Assembly: GCA_038503035.1 (NCBI GenBank)
Contig: JAVSML010021668.1
Location: 1-64,000, forward strand
Source: Crocodylus rhombifer
Lineage: Eukaryota > Chordata > Crocodylia > Crocodylidae
Direction of reading: 5' to 3'
Length of the DNA stretch: 64,000 nt
Shown: positions 36,740 to 48,700 of the stretch, piece by piece
How the letters are laid out: each line of letters begins with the position of its first letter
Position numbering within the stretch: the first letter of the stretch is position 1
The notes under the pieces: generated by a model
What the model was told of the DNA's origin: nothing
The model's database searches: none
Seen by the model: the letters and a program-made list of their open reading frames with translations, nothing else
Made by a program: the position numbers and the translations under genes

Positions 36740-39700
36740 AGCCTGGCCTCAAATGATTCTGTCCTGAACACCCCAGGGCATGCTGGGAGGTCTTTGAGAG
36801 TCCCCCCCTGCCCCAAGGCTGCTGACTTCAGCCAATGCAGGCAGGCTCCAAGCCCCTCCCACCAAACACTGCATGTCTGTTCTGTTCAATCCTGATCTAA
36901 TCTAGACTGCTTTGATACTTTGATAAAGCATGATACTTAAAGCACTTCCACCTCGGACTTATTGAATGTCTGTATTTAGCCCCAGTGACAGCAAAAGCAT
37001 GGGTAGTTCCACCAGCAGTATGGACAGAAGCCCTGCCACCACAGCCAGAGCCAGGGCAAAAGTGTGCCCTGGACAACCCAGGTCAGTAGAACAGATCCAG
37101 TCTGGATCTAAAGCACTGAACACTCAGAACTACCAACTCAGCCACATTCTAGCCTTGATCCTACAAACACTATGACTAATCCTATTAAATCCCATGGGAT
37201 TACTCATGTGCACAAAGTCAAGTGTGTATGTAGGAGTGGAGTTTGAGGCTATGCATCAACTTCTAGCACTATATCAATTCAAAATCATGTATGCCTCCAA
37301 GAGTTCCACACTCTAGCAACACCTTTGTACATAGTTCAAAGTCTAGACTTTGGAAACCACGATAGGGCATACAGGATGCCCTCATGTAACCCCATGGTTG
37401 GTCTTTGTAACAAACAAACACCAGTATGTTTGCTTTGTATGGGCATCATACCAAGTATTGTTAGGCAATTCCATGAGAAAGTAATCTCCTAAAATATGCA
37501 CTCAGCTAAAGCCAGATTTGAAATGTGCACTGAGCTGTACAAAGGCACTGTTCCAATTCCTTCACTCCATATCTTTCAAATGACGGGCTGCTTCCAATTC
37601 ATGGCCAAATGTTTTTATGCTTGCTTTTCCAGAGCTCAGCTCAGCTCACAGTGCAAGTCTATTTGAAGCAAATCACACCCATATCCATCCAGTATTGCCT
37701 CTACTGGGGTGAGAGGCAGAAGTAGTAAAGACTAAGGGGAGAAAAGCTATGAAAGGAGAAGATAGGCAAGGTTCTTTGAGTAGACGTGATATCTTTTATT
37801 AGACCAACTAAGTAGTTGGAAAAAAGTACTCAGCAAACTTTTGGGCGCATAGGCATAGGTGTTCTGAGGCTCCTCAGAATGAGAGAAGCTAAAAGTGTGG
37901 CAGGATGTCAGTGAGAAGCAGGAAAGAAAGGGGGAAGAAAGTGTGTGTGTGTAGGGGTGGGGAAGGCCAAAAGGTGGTAGTAATAAAAGGTAGAAAAAGA
38001 GCCTGTCTGTGAAAAAGGAAATAGTTGGAAACCAGGAAGACAGGAATGAGAGAAGCTAAGAGTGTGGCAGGGTGTCAGCAAGAATGTAAATAGGTAGAAA
38101 TCAGAAAGACAAAAATGTGGCTCTACCTGCTCTCCAAGCCCATCCCATTTTTGTGTATGAAGAAATGTTGCTGTCTACCACAAAAATGAAGTCAACAACA
38201 AATAAATCAGAATACTGTGGTAGCCGGTCCATGAGGAGGAGTGGGTACCTACTACTCTGGCTGGGGTCCTTGGTCCCTGTTTGATAGTGTATCATTTCTA
38301 TGACAGTGCAAGGCTATGGAGCAAAGACCCCATCGTATGCTCTATTTGAACCCTGGACTGTAGGCAGGTGGGAGATAATGCTCTTTGCAGTGTTCCTACC
38401 AACCCCTGCTTGCATCTCCCTCAGGGTACAAAGAGATTTGTTGCTGCACAGGTGTGTGGAGTGGAGACAATGACACTGTGATTCCCTTCTCAATAAGGTG
38501 AACACTGTGCAGGTATCTCTCTCTCTCTGAAGCTTCTTGAAATAAAACCTTATTTGTGCATTCAAGCCTAATTGCCCATTCAGTGACCTGGCTGCAGTTA
38601 ATCTTTTCTGTCAAAGGACTTCTCTGTTCACTCAAAAGGAAGGCAAATCTTTGCCAATATTGCATTTGGACTGTGTGAGAGAGTGCTTATGCTAAGCAAG
38701 GCCTAGCATTAAAAAAAATGCACTAAAACTCCCAGAATGCTTCAAGGAGGTTGAGGAGTCAGCGATTGACATTCTGGTAATCACTTTCTGACCCTTAGAT
38801 GAAAATACTGAACTTCTGACCTTTAAACAAATGATAAAAATAGCAGACATGCCGCTTACACTGTTAAGAATAGGAAACTGCATGGCTAAACCGCAATGAC
38901 GAAAAAACCCCCGCAAAGTATGTCAGTTTTGACATTTTAACCCTGCAAAACCCAGCAAAACATATAGATGAATAATGTATTTAGGTTACAGAAAATTAGC
39001 ATAAGAAATATAAAGGTCATTAAGGATTAACATAAGAAGTGTAATGATTATAATACAAAGCGTATCACCTGATATTATAATATAGATAAGTTAACTAAAT
39101 AACCAATAGAAGTAAGAATTAGAAAATGCATATGTATAAGTGTTATCATATATAACTAATAGTAAAGTTATGTTAGATGCCTCACTTCCACCATGGGGAC
39201 AGTTTTGTATCATTTGCCTAAAAAAAGATAAGGGACTCCTTTTAAATGAGCTGTTGACCAGTTCTGAGACTACTGAATCAGGCAGCCGCACCTAGCCTCC
39301 GGGTTAAAGAGCAAGGGCTTGATTTGGGAACCTCGTGAACCAACAGACCTCCTTTAGTTTATGACTTTGTGAAACAATAAAAGTTTTAAACTGAACGGGT
39401 CTGAGCCTGTGCTTAATTCAGTCCTATATAATTCGGCATCGAGCTCCCACAATTTGGCGCAGCGAGCAGGGTGCCCTAAACCCCAAAGAGGTTGTAGTGG
39501 TACCCAAAAAGTCTGTTTCACAAAGCGAAGAAAGAAGGAGCATCCTGATTCCCACTAGAGGACAGCAAAGGATCTTCGGATTTTCAGACTTTGGACTTCG
39601 GAATCAACCAGGTAACAATAGCCTAAAGGGCACAGAATAGCCGGAAGGGCAGTAAGAGTAGCCTAATCACGGGAGTGTGAGAGGGGCAATAAGATTTCAT

Positions 39701-42700
39701 AGACATTAGGGGCTGGAAGGGACCTTGGGAGATCATCGAGTCCAGCCCCCTGCCCAAAGGGCAGAAAGTCAGCTGGGGTCATAGGATCCCAGGAAGATAA
39801 GCATCCAATTTACTCTTGAAGGTGTTCAATGTAGGTGCTTGAACCACCTCCGCTGGCAGACAGTAAAGAAATTCTTCATGTCCAGCCTGAAACGGTCTTG
39901 CAGCAGTTTGTGACCTCGACCTCGTCATCCCTTGGGGTGCTCTGGTGAACAGACGTTCCCCCAGATCCTGGTGGTCACCCTGATAAACTTATAGGTGGCC
40001 ATCAGATCACCCCTGAGCCTGCGCTTTTCCAGGCTAAAGAGTCCCATGGCTCTCAGCCTGTCATCGTAAGATCTGTTTTCCTGACCTCTGATCATGTGCG
40101 TGGCTCTCCTCTGGACTCTCTCAAGCTTCTCCACATCCTTTTTGAATTGTGGAGCCCAAAACCGGACGCGGTACTCCAGGTGCGGCCTCACCAAGGCCGA
40201 GTACAAGGGGAGAATGACGTCCCGGGATTTGCTCGAGAAGCATCTATGGATGCACGCCAGCATTTTGGTCGCTTTACTAGCCACAGCATCGCATTGCAGG
40301 CTCATGTTCATCTTGTGGCCAATGATGACCCCCAAGTCTTTTTCTTCTGTAGTGCTAACCAATGTAGCACTGCCGAGCCTATAAGGGTGCTGCAGGTTTT
40401 TCCTCCCAAGGTGGAGAACCTTGCATTTTTCGGTGTTAAACACCATGAGGTTCTCGTCTGCCCATTTGCTGAGCTTGTCCAGGTCAGCCTGGATCACCCG
40501 CCTATCTTCTGGCGTGGATGCTTTGCCCCAAAGTTTGGTGTCATCGGCGAACTTGGCCAGTCCACTCCTGACTCCAATGTCCACATCACTAATGAAGATG
40601 TTGAACAGCATGGGTCCCAGGACAGAGCCTTGAGGGACCCCACTGGTCACAGGGCACCATGATGAGTGACTGCCATCAATCACAACCCTCTGGGTCCGAC
40701 CACGAAGCCAATTTCCCAGCCAGCGGATCGTGGTGGAGCCAAGGCCACAACTGGGCAGTTTGGCCAAGAGGTGATCATGGGATACCAGATCAAAAGCTTT
40801 TTTGAAGTCAAGATATATGACATCAATCTCTTCTCCCTTGTCCAGGTGATAGGTCACCTGGTCATAGAATGAAATGAGATTGGTCAAACAAGACCTACCC
40901 GCAACAAACCGTGCTGGCTATCCCTTAGAATGTTAGCCTGGGCCAGTCCATCAAGGATGGCCTCCTTAATAAACTTTTCTAAGATCTTCCCCAGGATAGA
41001 AGTCAGGTTAATGGGCCTGTAGTTAGCCGGATCCACTCTCCTCCCTTTCTTGAAGNNNNNNNNNNGAGTAGCCTAATCACGGGAGTGTGAGAGGGGCAGT
41101 AAGAGTAGCCTAATCACGGGAGTGTGAGAGGGGCAGTAAGAGTAGCCTAGTCACAGGAGTGTGAGAGGGGCAGTAAGAGTAGCCTAGTCACAGGAGTGTG
41201 AGTAGGGTTAAACAGTGATCTCTAGATAAAATCTGTAAGTAATTATAGGGGGAACTGGGAGCAGAGAGCCACAAAAAAAAAGATCAGTTCCTATTTTTTA
41301 GGGGTGATTAGTTTTCACTGAAATTATAGTTTTGGGGACAGTTTAACCTGTCTATTGGCAACCTCAGGACCATATAGAATAGTCTGGCTGAGAAATAGTA
41401 CCCCGCTCTGGTAAACAATTATTTATTACCAGGTGAACGGTGTGTTGCCACAGTGTATAGACCTCAAGAAGAAGGTGAATATCAACTGTAAAAGAAAGAA
41501 AAAGGGGGTTGATAATATAACAATCTAGTTGTGTTAAGATTGCTTAAATTGATGACATGATTGCTTAGATTAATAGCATGAGAATCTAGAGCCCCAAAAG
41601 AAGCTAAATGGTACAAATTTTGGAGGAAGTTACTGAAAAAAAAAACCCTCAGAACCCACATGGAGATTAAAAAGAGGAAATTCAGTGTTGTTGTCACAAT
41701 CCTGATAATCCTGATTGTCTATTAAGAGGACAAAGAACCCGTTGTAACACACAGGATTGGTTTTGTGGAGTGTGGTTGTGTATTCAGCTAATAACTGGGA
41801 GCTGTGCTGTGGGCACGATACTTTGGTTGGGTCTCGTTTACTAAAAACAAAATAATTATTATTGTCACCAATTATTAAAAATTTCATATTATAATTCCAC
41901 TACTCAGGCGTATTCAGGCAATATTCAAGGTCCTGATAATTATCTAAAGTGTTGAATTTATTGAGTGGTTAGGACAGACGCAATTAGGCTGGAAGTAAAA
42001 GATCAAAGCCTGTAAGAAATCTTTTTACAGATATATATAATTAATACAAAACAGAAGAAGAAGAAAACAAATAATAATAATAATAATACCTTATAGGTTT
42101 AGTGGGGAAAAATGTAAATTGGAAAGGGAACAAAGAAATGAAAAAAAAAGGGGGGGAATTGTCTCCACTGTCAATTAATTGATAAATGAGAAAAACAAAG
42201 ACGACAGAAAAATTGGGAGTGAAATAAACTTCATATAGGAATAAGTATCATTAGTGGTATAGAAATTGAAATAGTTATAAGTATTATTTTTACTTTAAGT
42301 ATGGACGGGGGAAGTATCATTTTCCTTGAAAGTCATAGTATAAACTCAAAGACCATCAGAAAATGATTTTGAATAAATAAATTTGTCTTATTCCACCCTT
42401 ACCTAAGCACTATTAAATAATACTAAGTAATAAAGTCTTTAAAACCTTACTGCAAAAAGAATTAAATTCTGAAAATTTTAAAGGGTGAACCAAAATTTAT
42501 TTGCAGTGTGTGATTATTTATGGTTTACAACATGTACCTTCTCCTCCAATAATGGTACAAAGCCATCAAAATTAAGTAAAATTTCCACCTGGTACTGAGA
42601 CTTGGTTTCATATTCCTCAGTCAAGGCAAGACAATCAGAAAAAATTCTTAAAATAGCTGTCACTAACTATAGTGCAACTGAAAAATTATACAGAAAAAAA

Positions 42701-45700
42701 AAATTTAGTACAGATTACAAAATGTAAATTCATCCAAAACTAATCGAGAAGCAAGCGCTTCCCTTGTGTTTAATTTGCAGGAAAAAAACCGATATTGTCA
42801 CTATAGAAGGCATCAAGATATTTCTATGTATCCTGGAACTGCCTGTCCTAATGAATGCTGAAGATGAGTGTACAGATTACACACAAGATTTGATATGTTG
42901 GGTGACCTCAATGAAACTAACTTTACTACTGACCTCTATACTCAAGGAGTTAATAATTCAAGCGTTCCTGCTGGATGTTTTGAACATTTCTACTGCAAGT
43001 TGGATGGGAATGGAACTCTGATCTATAACCTCACTGGAATGGATGGACTGACTTTAAATACACCCATTGGGAAGCTTACAGTTTTTTGGACTATGAACCA
43101 ATGTCATACAACCGATGCACTTCTTCAAAATTAGAAAATTCCACCTTGGACATTTTATCAATGTTCAGTCCCAGTGATTCAGTAACAAGTATTATCTCAT
43201 AAATAGTATCAAAAAGCCAATATTACTGTTAAAGTTGTTAATTTACCATTAAGAAAAAAGGTGTTAAATATGTAACTTTTCTCTTATTAAAGAAACTTCT
43301 AAGTATAAACAAAGTTAAAACTATTCAAGTAGTTTAAAAATACCAGAAACACCTCTAATTTTAAAACAAAAAGGGGTCCGTACATAGAAATTTACTTCAG
43401 GCACAGTACTATGTCTAGATTTTAATTGTTCTGTTATTCAGGGAAGTTCCTTGCTTACATATCAAAACCAAAGTATTTCTATTCATCATGAAAAGGCACA
43501 TATCCTAATACAGGAACCTAATTCCATTCAAGCAGATTTTTGGCACATAAACAAGGTATTGATGTTTTGAGACTGCAAAGATTGGGCAATGAAATAGAAA
43601 TATGGCTCTTTTCTGGAAAATATATTAAAGAGGACTTGCCTAAGTTTATTTCTGTGGTTTATCAGAATATTTCCACCAATGGCCAAGTTCCTGACTACTT
43701 AAGAGGTGTCTTGAAAGGACTTAGTAAACCTTTGAATTGGTTAGGTGATATTGCCCAACAGGCTAAGGAAACAATGCAGACCTCAAATAGAGTTACAAAA
43801 AAAAAATGTCTAATCTTATTTGGCAAATGGGAGATAGCGTATGGATTTTTGTTAGTTTTTTAGGTCTTCTCATAGTTTGCCTTACAGTTGCAGTTTTGTT
43901 AAAATACTGTTATCCATATTTCCAAGGATATGTTAAGCTTTCCAATCAGAAGTAGCTATTTTTATCAAGGAGGAAGAGGTGATGTGAGAGAGTGCTTATG
44001 CTAAGCAAGGCCTAGCATTAAAAAAAATGCACTAAAACTCCCAGAATGCTTCAAGGAGGTTGAGGAGTCAGCGACTGACATTCTGGTAATCACTTTCTGA
44101 CCCTTAGATGAAAATACTGAACTTCTGGCCTTTAAACAAATGATAAAAATAGCAGACATGCCGCTTACACTATTAAGAATAGGAAACTGCATGGCTAAAC
44201 CGCAATGACGAAAAACCCCCTGCATATTATGTCAGTTTTGACATTTTAACCCCGCAAAACCCAGCAAAACATATAGATGAATAATGTATTTAGGTTACAG
44301 AAAATTAGCATAAGAAATATAAAGGTCATTAAGGATTAACATAAGAAGTGTAATGATTAAAATACAAAGCGTATCACCTGATATTATAATATAGATAAGT
44401 TAACTAAATAACCAATAGAAGTAAGAATTAGAAAATGCATATGTATAAGTGTTATCATATATAACTAATAGTAAAGTTATGTTAGATGCCTCACTTCCAC
44501 CATGGGGACAGTTTTGTATCATTTGCCTAAAAAAAGATAAGGGACTCCTTTTAAATGAGCTGTTGACCAGTTCTGAGACTACTGAATCAGGCAGCCGCAC
44601 CTAGCCTCCGGGTTAGAGAGCAAGGGCTTGATTTGGGAACCTCGTGAACCAACAGACCTCCTTTAGTTTATGACTTTGTGAAACAATAAAAGTTTTAAAT
44701 TGAACGGGTCTGAGCCTGTGCTTAATTCAGTCCTATATAATTCGGCATCGAGCTCCCACAGACTGAGTTAACCCTTTCCTACTGTATGTACTTTTACACT
44801 TGCAGTCCTTTACAGGAAGGCATTCATTAACTTTGTGCATTTGGAATCCATGGTTAAGTTTCATGTCTTATGTATACACCCTCACTCATTTTCCATGAGT
44901 TTTCATTTCTTTCTGTTTCTTAATTGCCACGCAGAAATCACATAAGAAGCAATTGTCATGAAACTTACTACAGGGGCAGGCAATTATTTTGGGTGGAGGA
45001 CCACTTATTGAGTTTTGGCAAGCCATTGAGGGCCACATGACAGGCAACCAGGGGCAGATAAATATTAATTTTCTAAATTTTTTTAGGGGCCCTGCAGAAC
45101 AGGTGGTATTCTCTTCTGTCCTACCAGTGAGCAGATGAAGAAGACATGAGACCTGCATCACAGGGACCAACTGGCAGCTTTGGGAATGGTGTCTCGAGGT
45201 GGGCTTCGGTTTCCTTGACAACACCCCACACATCAGAGCAAGAGACATGCTCGGGTGGGATGGGCTTCACCTTTCCCCCAAAGGTAAGCATCTGTTCTCT
45301 TCTAGGTTGGTGGATCTCCTCCAGCAGGCTTTAAACTAGGCTCGTCGGGGAAGGGGAAGGGGAAGGGGAAGGGAAAGATGAGGGGGGAGGAAGCCTTGGA
45401 CCGCTAAACCAAGCATCACCCACAAGAACAGCCCAGGCTAGACCACAATGAACAGAACAAATACCCAGGTAAGCAACAGGGGCCAGGGCAGTACTGAGAT
45501 TAGGGGGCCAGTACGCACATCTTCAGGAGGCCTCAAATGCCTCTACACAAATGCTCATAGTATGGGGAACAAGCAGGAGGAACTCACCCTCCTGACAGCT
45601 GACACCAACCCAGGCAAAGTGGGGCTCACAGAAATATGGTGGGACCCAATGCACGACTGGGCAGTGAATATCAAGGGCTACAGGCTGTACAAGAGGGACA

Positions 45701-48700
45701 GGACAGAGAGGAAAGATGGGGGTGTGGCACTCTATGTCAAGGAGGAATACACATCCTCAGGTAGCACACACTGAACTGCTCTGGGTTAGAATACAAGGCA
45801 GTCAAGGGGAAACGGACTTAACAGTGGGGGTCTACTACAGACCTCCCAACCAAGGGGAAGAGCTAGACCAGGAATTCTTAAGTCAGCTCACAGAGGCAGT
45901 TAGGTCAAAAGACATGGTCATTGTGGGTGACCTGAACTTTCCAGACATCTGCTAGGAAGAGCAGTCAGCCAGGTCTGACCGCTCACGTAGGTTCCTGGCT
46001 GAAATACAGGACCTCCATCTAACCCAGGAGGTGCACAGCCCCACCAGCGGAGACACCTTGTTGGACCTGGTGCTGGCCACGGGCGACGACCTGGTGAGGG
46101 GGCTGCAGGTGCTCGACCACCTGGGCAACAGTGATCATCGCCTGCTGGAATTCACCATCCAGTGCAAGATGGCAAAGGCCTGCAGCAAGGCAGCAGCCCT
46201 GGACTTCAGGAGGGTGGACTTCAATGGGGTAAGCAGAATAGTCAGGGAGGCATTGAGGTCCCGGAGGGGAGGGGAGCCGGGTATCCAAGAAGAGTGGTCA
46301 TTCCTTAAGGAGGCAATCCTCCAAGTCCAAAGGGAGGTAATCCCAACATGGATCAAAGGGGGCAAGAGGCGCAAAAGCCCCCATGGCTCACCAAAAACAT
46401 ACGAGAATGTCTCCTAGCTAAAAGGGAGGTGTACACCCAATGCAAGGGAGGGGCCATCACCAGGGAGTACTATATTTTTGTTGCTCGGGGCTGCAGGGGT
46501 GCAGTCAGGAAGGCCAAGGTGGAGATGGCACTGGGACTAGCTACCCGAATCAAGGACAACAAAAAGTCCTTTTTTAAATACATAGGGGGTAAAAACAAGG
46601 TACCGGGTAACGTGGGGCCTCTGCAAGACACGCTAGAAAATCTGGTCATCACACCAGACAACAAAGCTAACCTATTCAACAATTTCTTTGCCTTCATTTT
46701 CCTAAGCAGGGACTGGATCAGCCCCGCCACTGGGACCCCCCCAGGCCCCAGGGGAGGCACACCTATGCCTAGGGTCAGTGGGGATCAAGTCAGGGAACTT
46801 ATGGAGGGACTGGATGTATTTAAATCAGCTGGTTGTGACGATCTCCACCCCAGGGTGCTAAGGGAATTAGCAGGGGTCATTGCAGGATCCCTGGCACAGC
46901 TAGACGAGCACTTGTGGTGCTCTGATGTGGTGCCAGAGGACTGGAAATAGACCAATGTGGTTCCCATTTTCAAAAAAGGGAGGAAGGAGGATCCAGAAAA
47001 CTATAGGCCAGTTAGTCTTACCTCGATCCTGGGTAAGCTTTTTGAGGGAATTATCCTGGCACATGTCCACAAGGGGCCAGCAGGGGAGATTATGCTTAGG
47101 GGCAACCTAGGGCTAATTAGAGGGAGGTCCTGTCAGACCAAATTGGCAGCCTTCTATGACCAGGTCACAAAATCCTTAGACGCAGGGGTAGCAGTGGACA
47201 TAGTCTTTCTGGACTTTAGGAAGGCCTTCAACACTGTCTCTAATCCCTTTCTCATTAAAAAACTAGGGGACTGTGGCGTCAACACCTACACAGTCAAATG
47301 GGCAAATGAGTCACTAACTGGCTGGAGGGCCGCACCCAGAGAGTGGTAGTAGATGGGTCATTATTGACCTGGAGGGATGTGGACAGTGGGATTCCCCAGG
47401 GCTCGGTCCTCAGACCCGCTCTGTTCAACTTCTTCATCAGCGACCTTGACGAGGGGGTAAAAAGCACCCTGTTCAAATTCACAGATGATACCAAGATGTG
47501 AGGGGATGTGGGCATGCTAGAAGGGAGGAATAGGCTGCAATCAGACCTAGACAGGTTACAAGGGTGGGCGGATGAGAACAGGATGGGTTTCAACACTGAC
47601 AAATGCAAGGTGATTCACCTGGGGAGGAAGAGCCAGCAGCATACCTACAGGCTGGGGAACTCCCTTCTCATCAGTGCAGAGGCAGAAAAGGACCTTGGAG
47701 TCATCACTGATGCCAAAATGAACGTGGGCCGGCAGTGTGGGGATGCAGTCAGGAAGGCCAACCGTACCTTGTCATGCATCCACAGATGCATCTCAAGTAG
47801 GTCCAAGGAGGTGATCCTCCCCCTCTGTGTGGCACTGGTCAGGCTGCAGTTGGAGTATTGCGTCCAGTTCTGGGCACCGCAATTCAAGAGGGATGGGGAC
47901 AACATGGAGGAGGGCCACTCACATGATCGGGGGCAGTAAGGCAGGCCCTATGAGGAGAGGCTACGGGACCTGAACCTGTTCAGCCTCCACAAGAGAAAGG
48001 TGAGGGGGGACCTAGTGGCCATTTACAACCTAGTCCTTTGGGACCAGCAGGCATTGGGGGAGTCCCTGTTCCCCCAAGCACGACCAGGAGTGGCCAGGAA
48101 TAACGGTCACAAGCTGGCAGAGGGTAGATTCAGGCTAGATATCAGGAGATGCTACTTCACTGTCAGGGTGGCTAGGATTTGGAACCAACTTCCAAGCAAA
48201 GTGGTGCTGGCTCCTACCCTGGGGGTCTTTAAGAGGAGGCTAGATTAACACCTTGCTGGGGTCATTTGACCCCAGGACTTTTTCCTGCCATGGCAGGGAG
48301 TCGGACTTTATGATCTGTTCAGGTCCCTTTTAACGCTACCAACTATGAAACTATGAAACAGACAGAATTGCCTGGCAGGCTGCATCCAACCTGCAGGCCT
48401 CATTTTGCCCACCCCTGTACTATGAAAATCTCTGGATTTATTTTTAAATCTCCGATTCTTCCCCTTTTTTGGTCAAATAAATTCCTCATTTCTGGGTTTT
48501 CTTCAGTTAAAAAAATAGCAGCATCCCAGGTCTTATAAGCCCACTCTATACTAGCTTTGAACACATCATTTGGAAGAAAGAAATGGTATAAGATTTTGTC
48601 TCCAATGGGCTGTTATAAAGTGATTAAAAAATATACTACCTTGCTACTGTCTAGCTGATGATCTTTCGTTTAGTAGCAGTTCTGTGTTGGGCTAGGCCCA

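Larger units (their letters stand above)
38674..44760 (+). mobile_element. Endogenous retrovirus, complete ends, internally depleted
   Basis: The two LTRs are each exactly 778 bp. The 5-bp target duplication GACTG occurs at 38669-38673 and 44761-44765. A primer-binding site follows the 5' LTR and a purine tract precedes the 3' LTR. The 4.5 kb interior holds a leader with 37-bp tandem repeats, an antisense CR1 of about 1.36 kb, a 10-N gap, 1.5 kb of AT-rich non-coding DNA and an envelope-like remnant. I find no gag, protease or polymerase. It lies antisense to TTPA in intron 1, the orientation usually tolerated for proviruses. Retroviral class is uncertain. Confidence 0.93.
45095..48357 (+). 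mobile_element. CR1 LINE, most complete copy: ORF1 tail plus ORF2
   Basis: Starts within ORF1 (S-S-V-L-P) and ends in the CR1 3' tail (aactatgaaactatgaaac). ORF1 tail and ORF2 parts are listed separately. Frame changes and stops are scattered along it, so it is dead. It inserted in a MITE and is antisense to TTPA. Confidence 0.9.
44971..48417. mobile_element. Small hAT-like MITE carrying a CR1 insertion
   Basis: Left end CAGGGGCAGGCAATTATTTT at 44971. Right end in reverse is cattttgcccacccctg, ending at 48417. TACTA flanks both ends (44966-44970 and 48418-48422). The original element would be about 185 bp: 44971-45094 plus 48358-48417. CAG/CTG ends suggest hAT, but I can only confirm five duplicated bases. 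Confidence 0.65.

Noticed and set aside
36496..36816. (TH)n or (CV)n open frames around 36.7 kb, and the same at 62.6 kb
   Set aside because: Translations of (GT)n microsatellites.
35932..36900. Complete hAT MITE starting at CAGGGGTATC
   Set aside because: I could not find a matching inverted end or target duplication, so only the left terminus is reported.
42764..43930. Co-opted, functional envelope gene (syncytin-like)
   Set aside because: Stops and frameshifts separate the pieces and no continuous frame exists.
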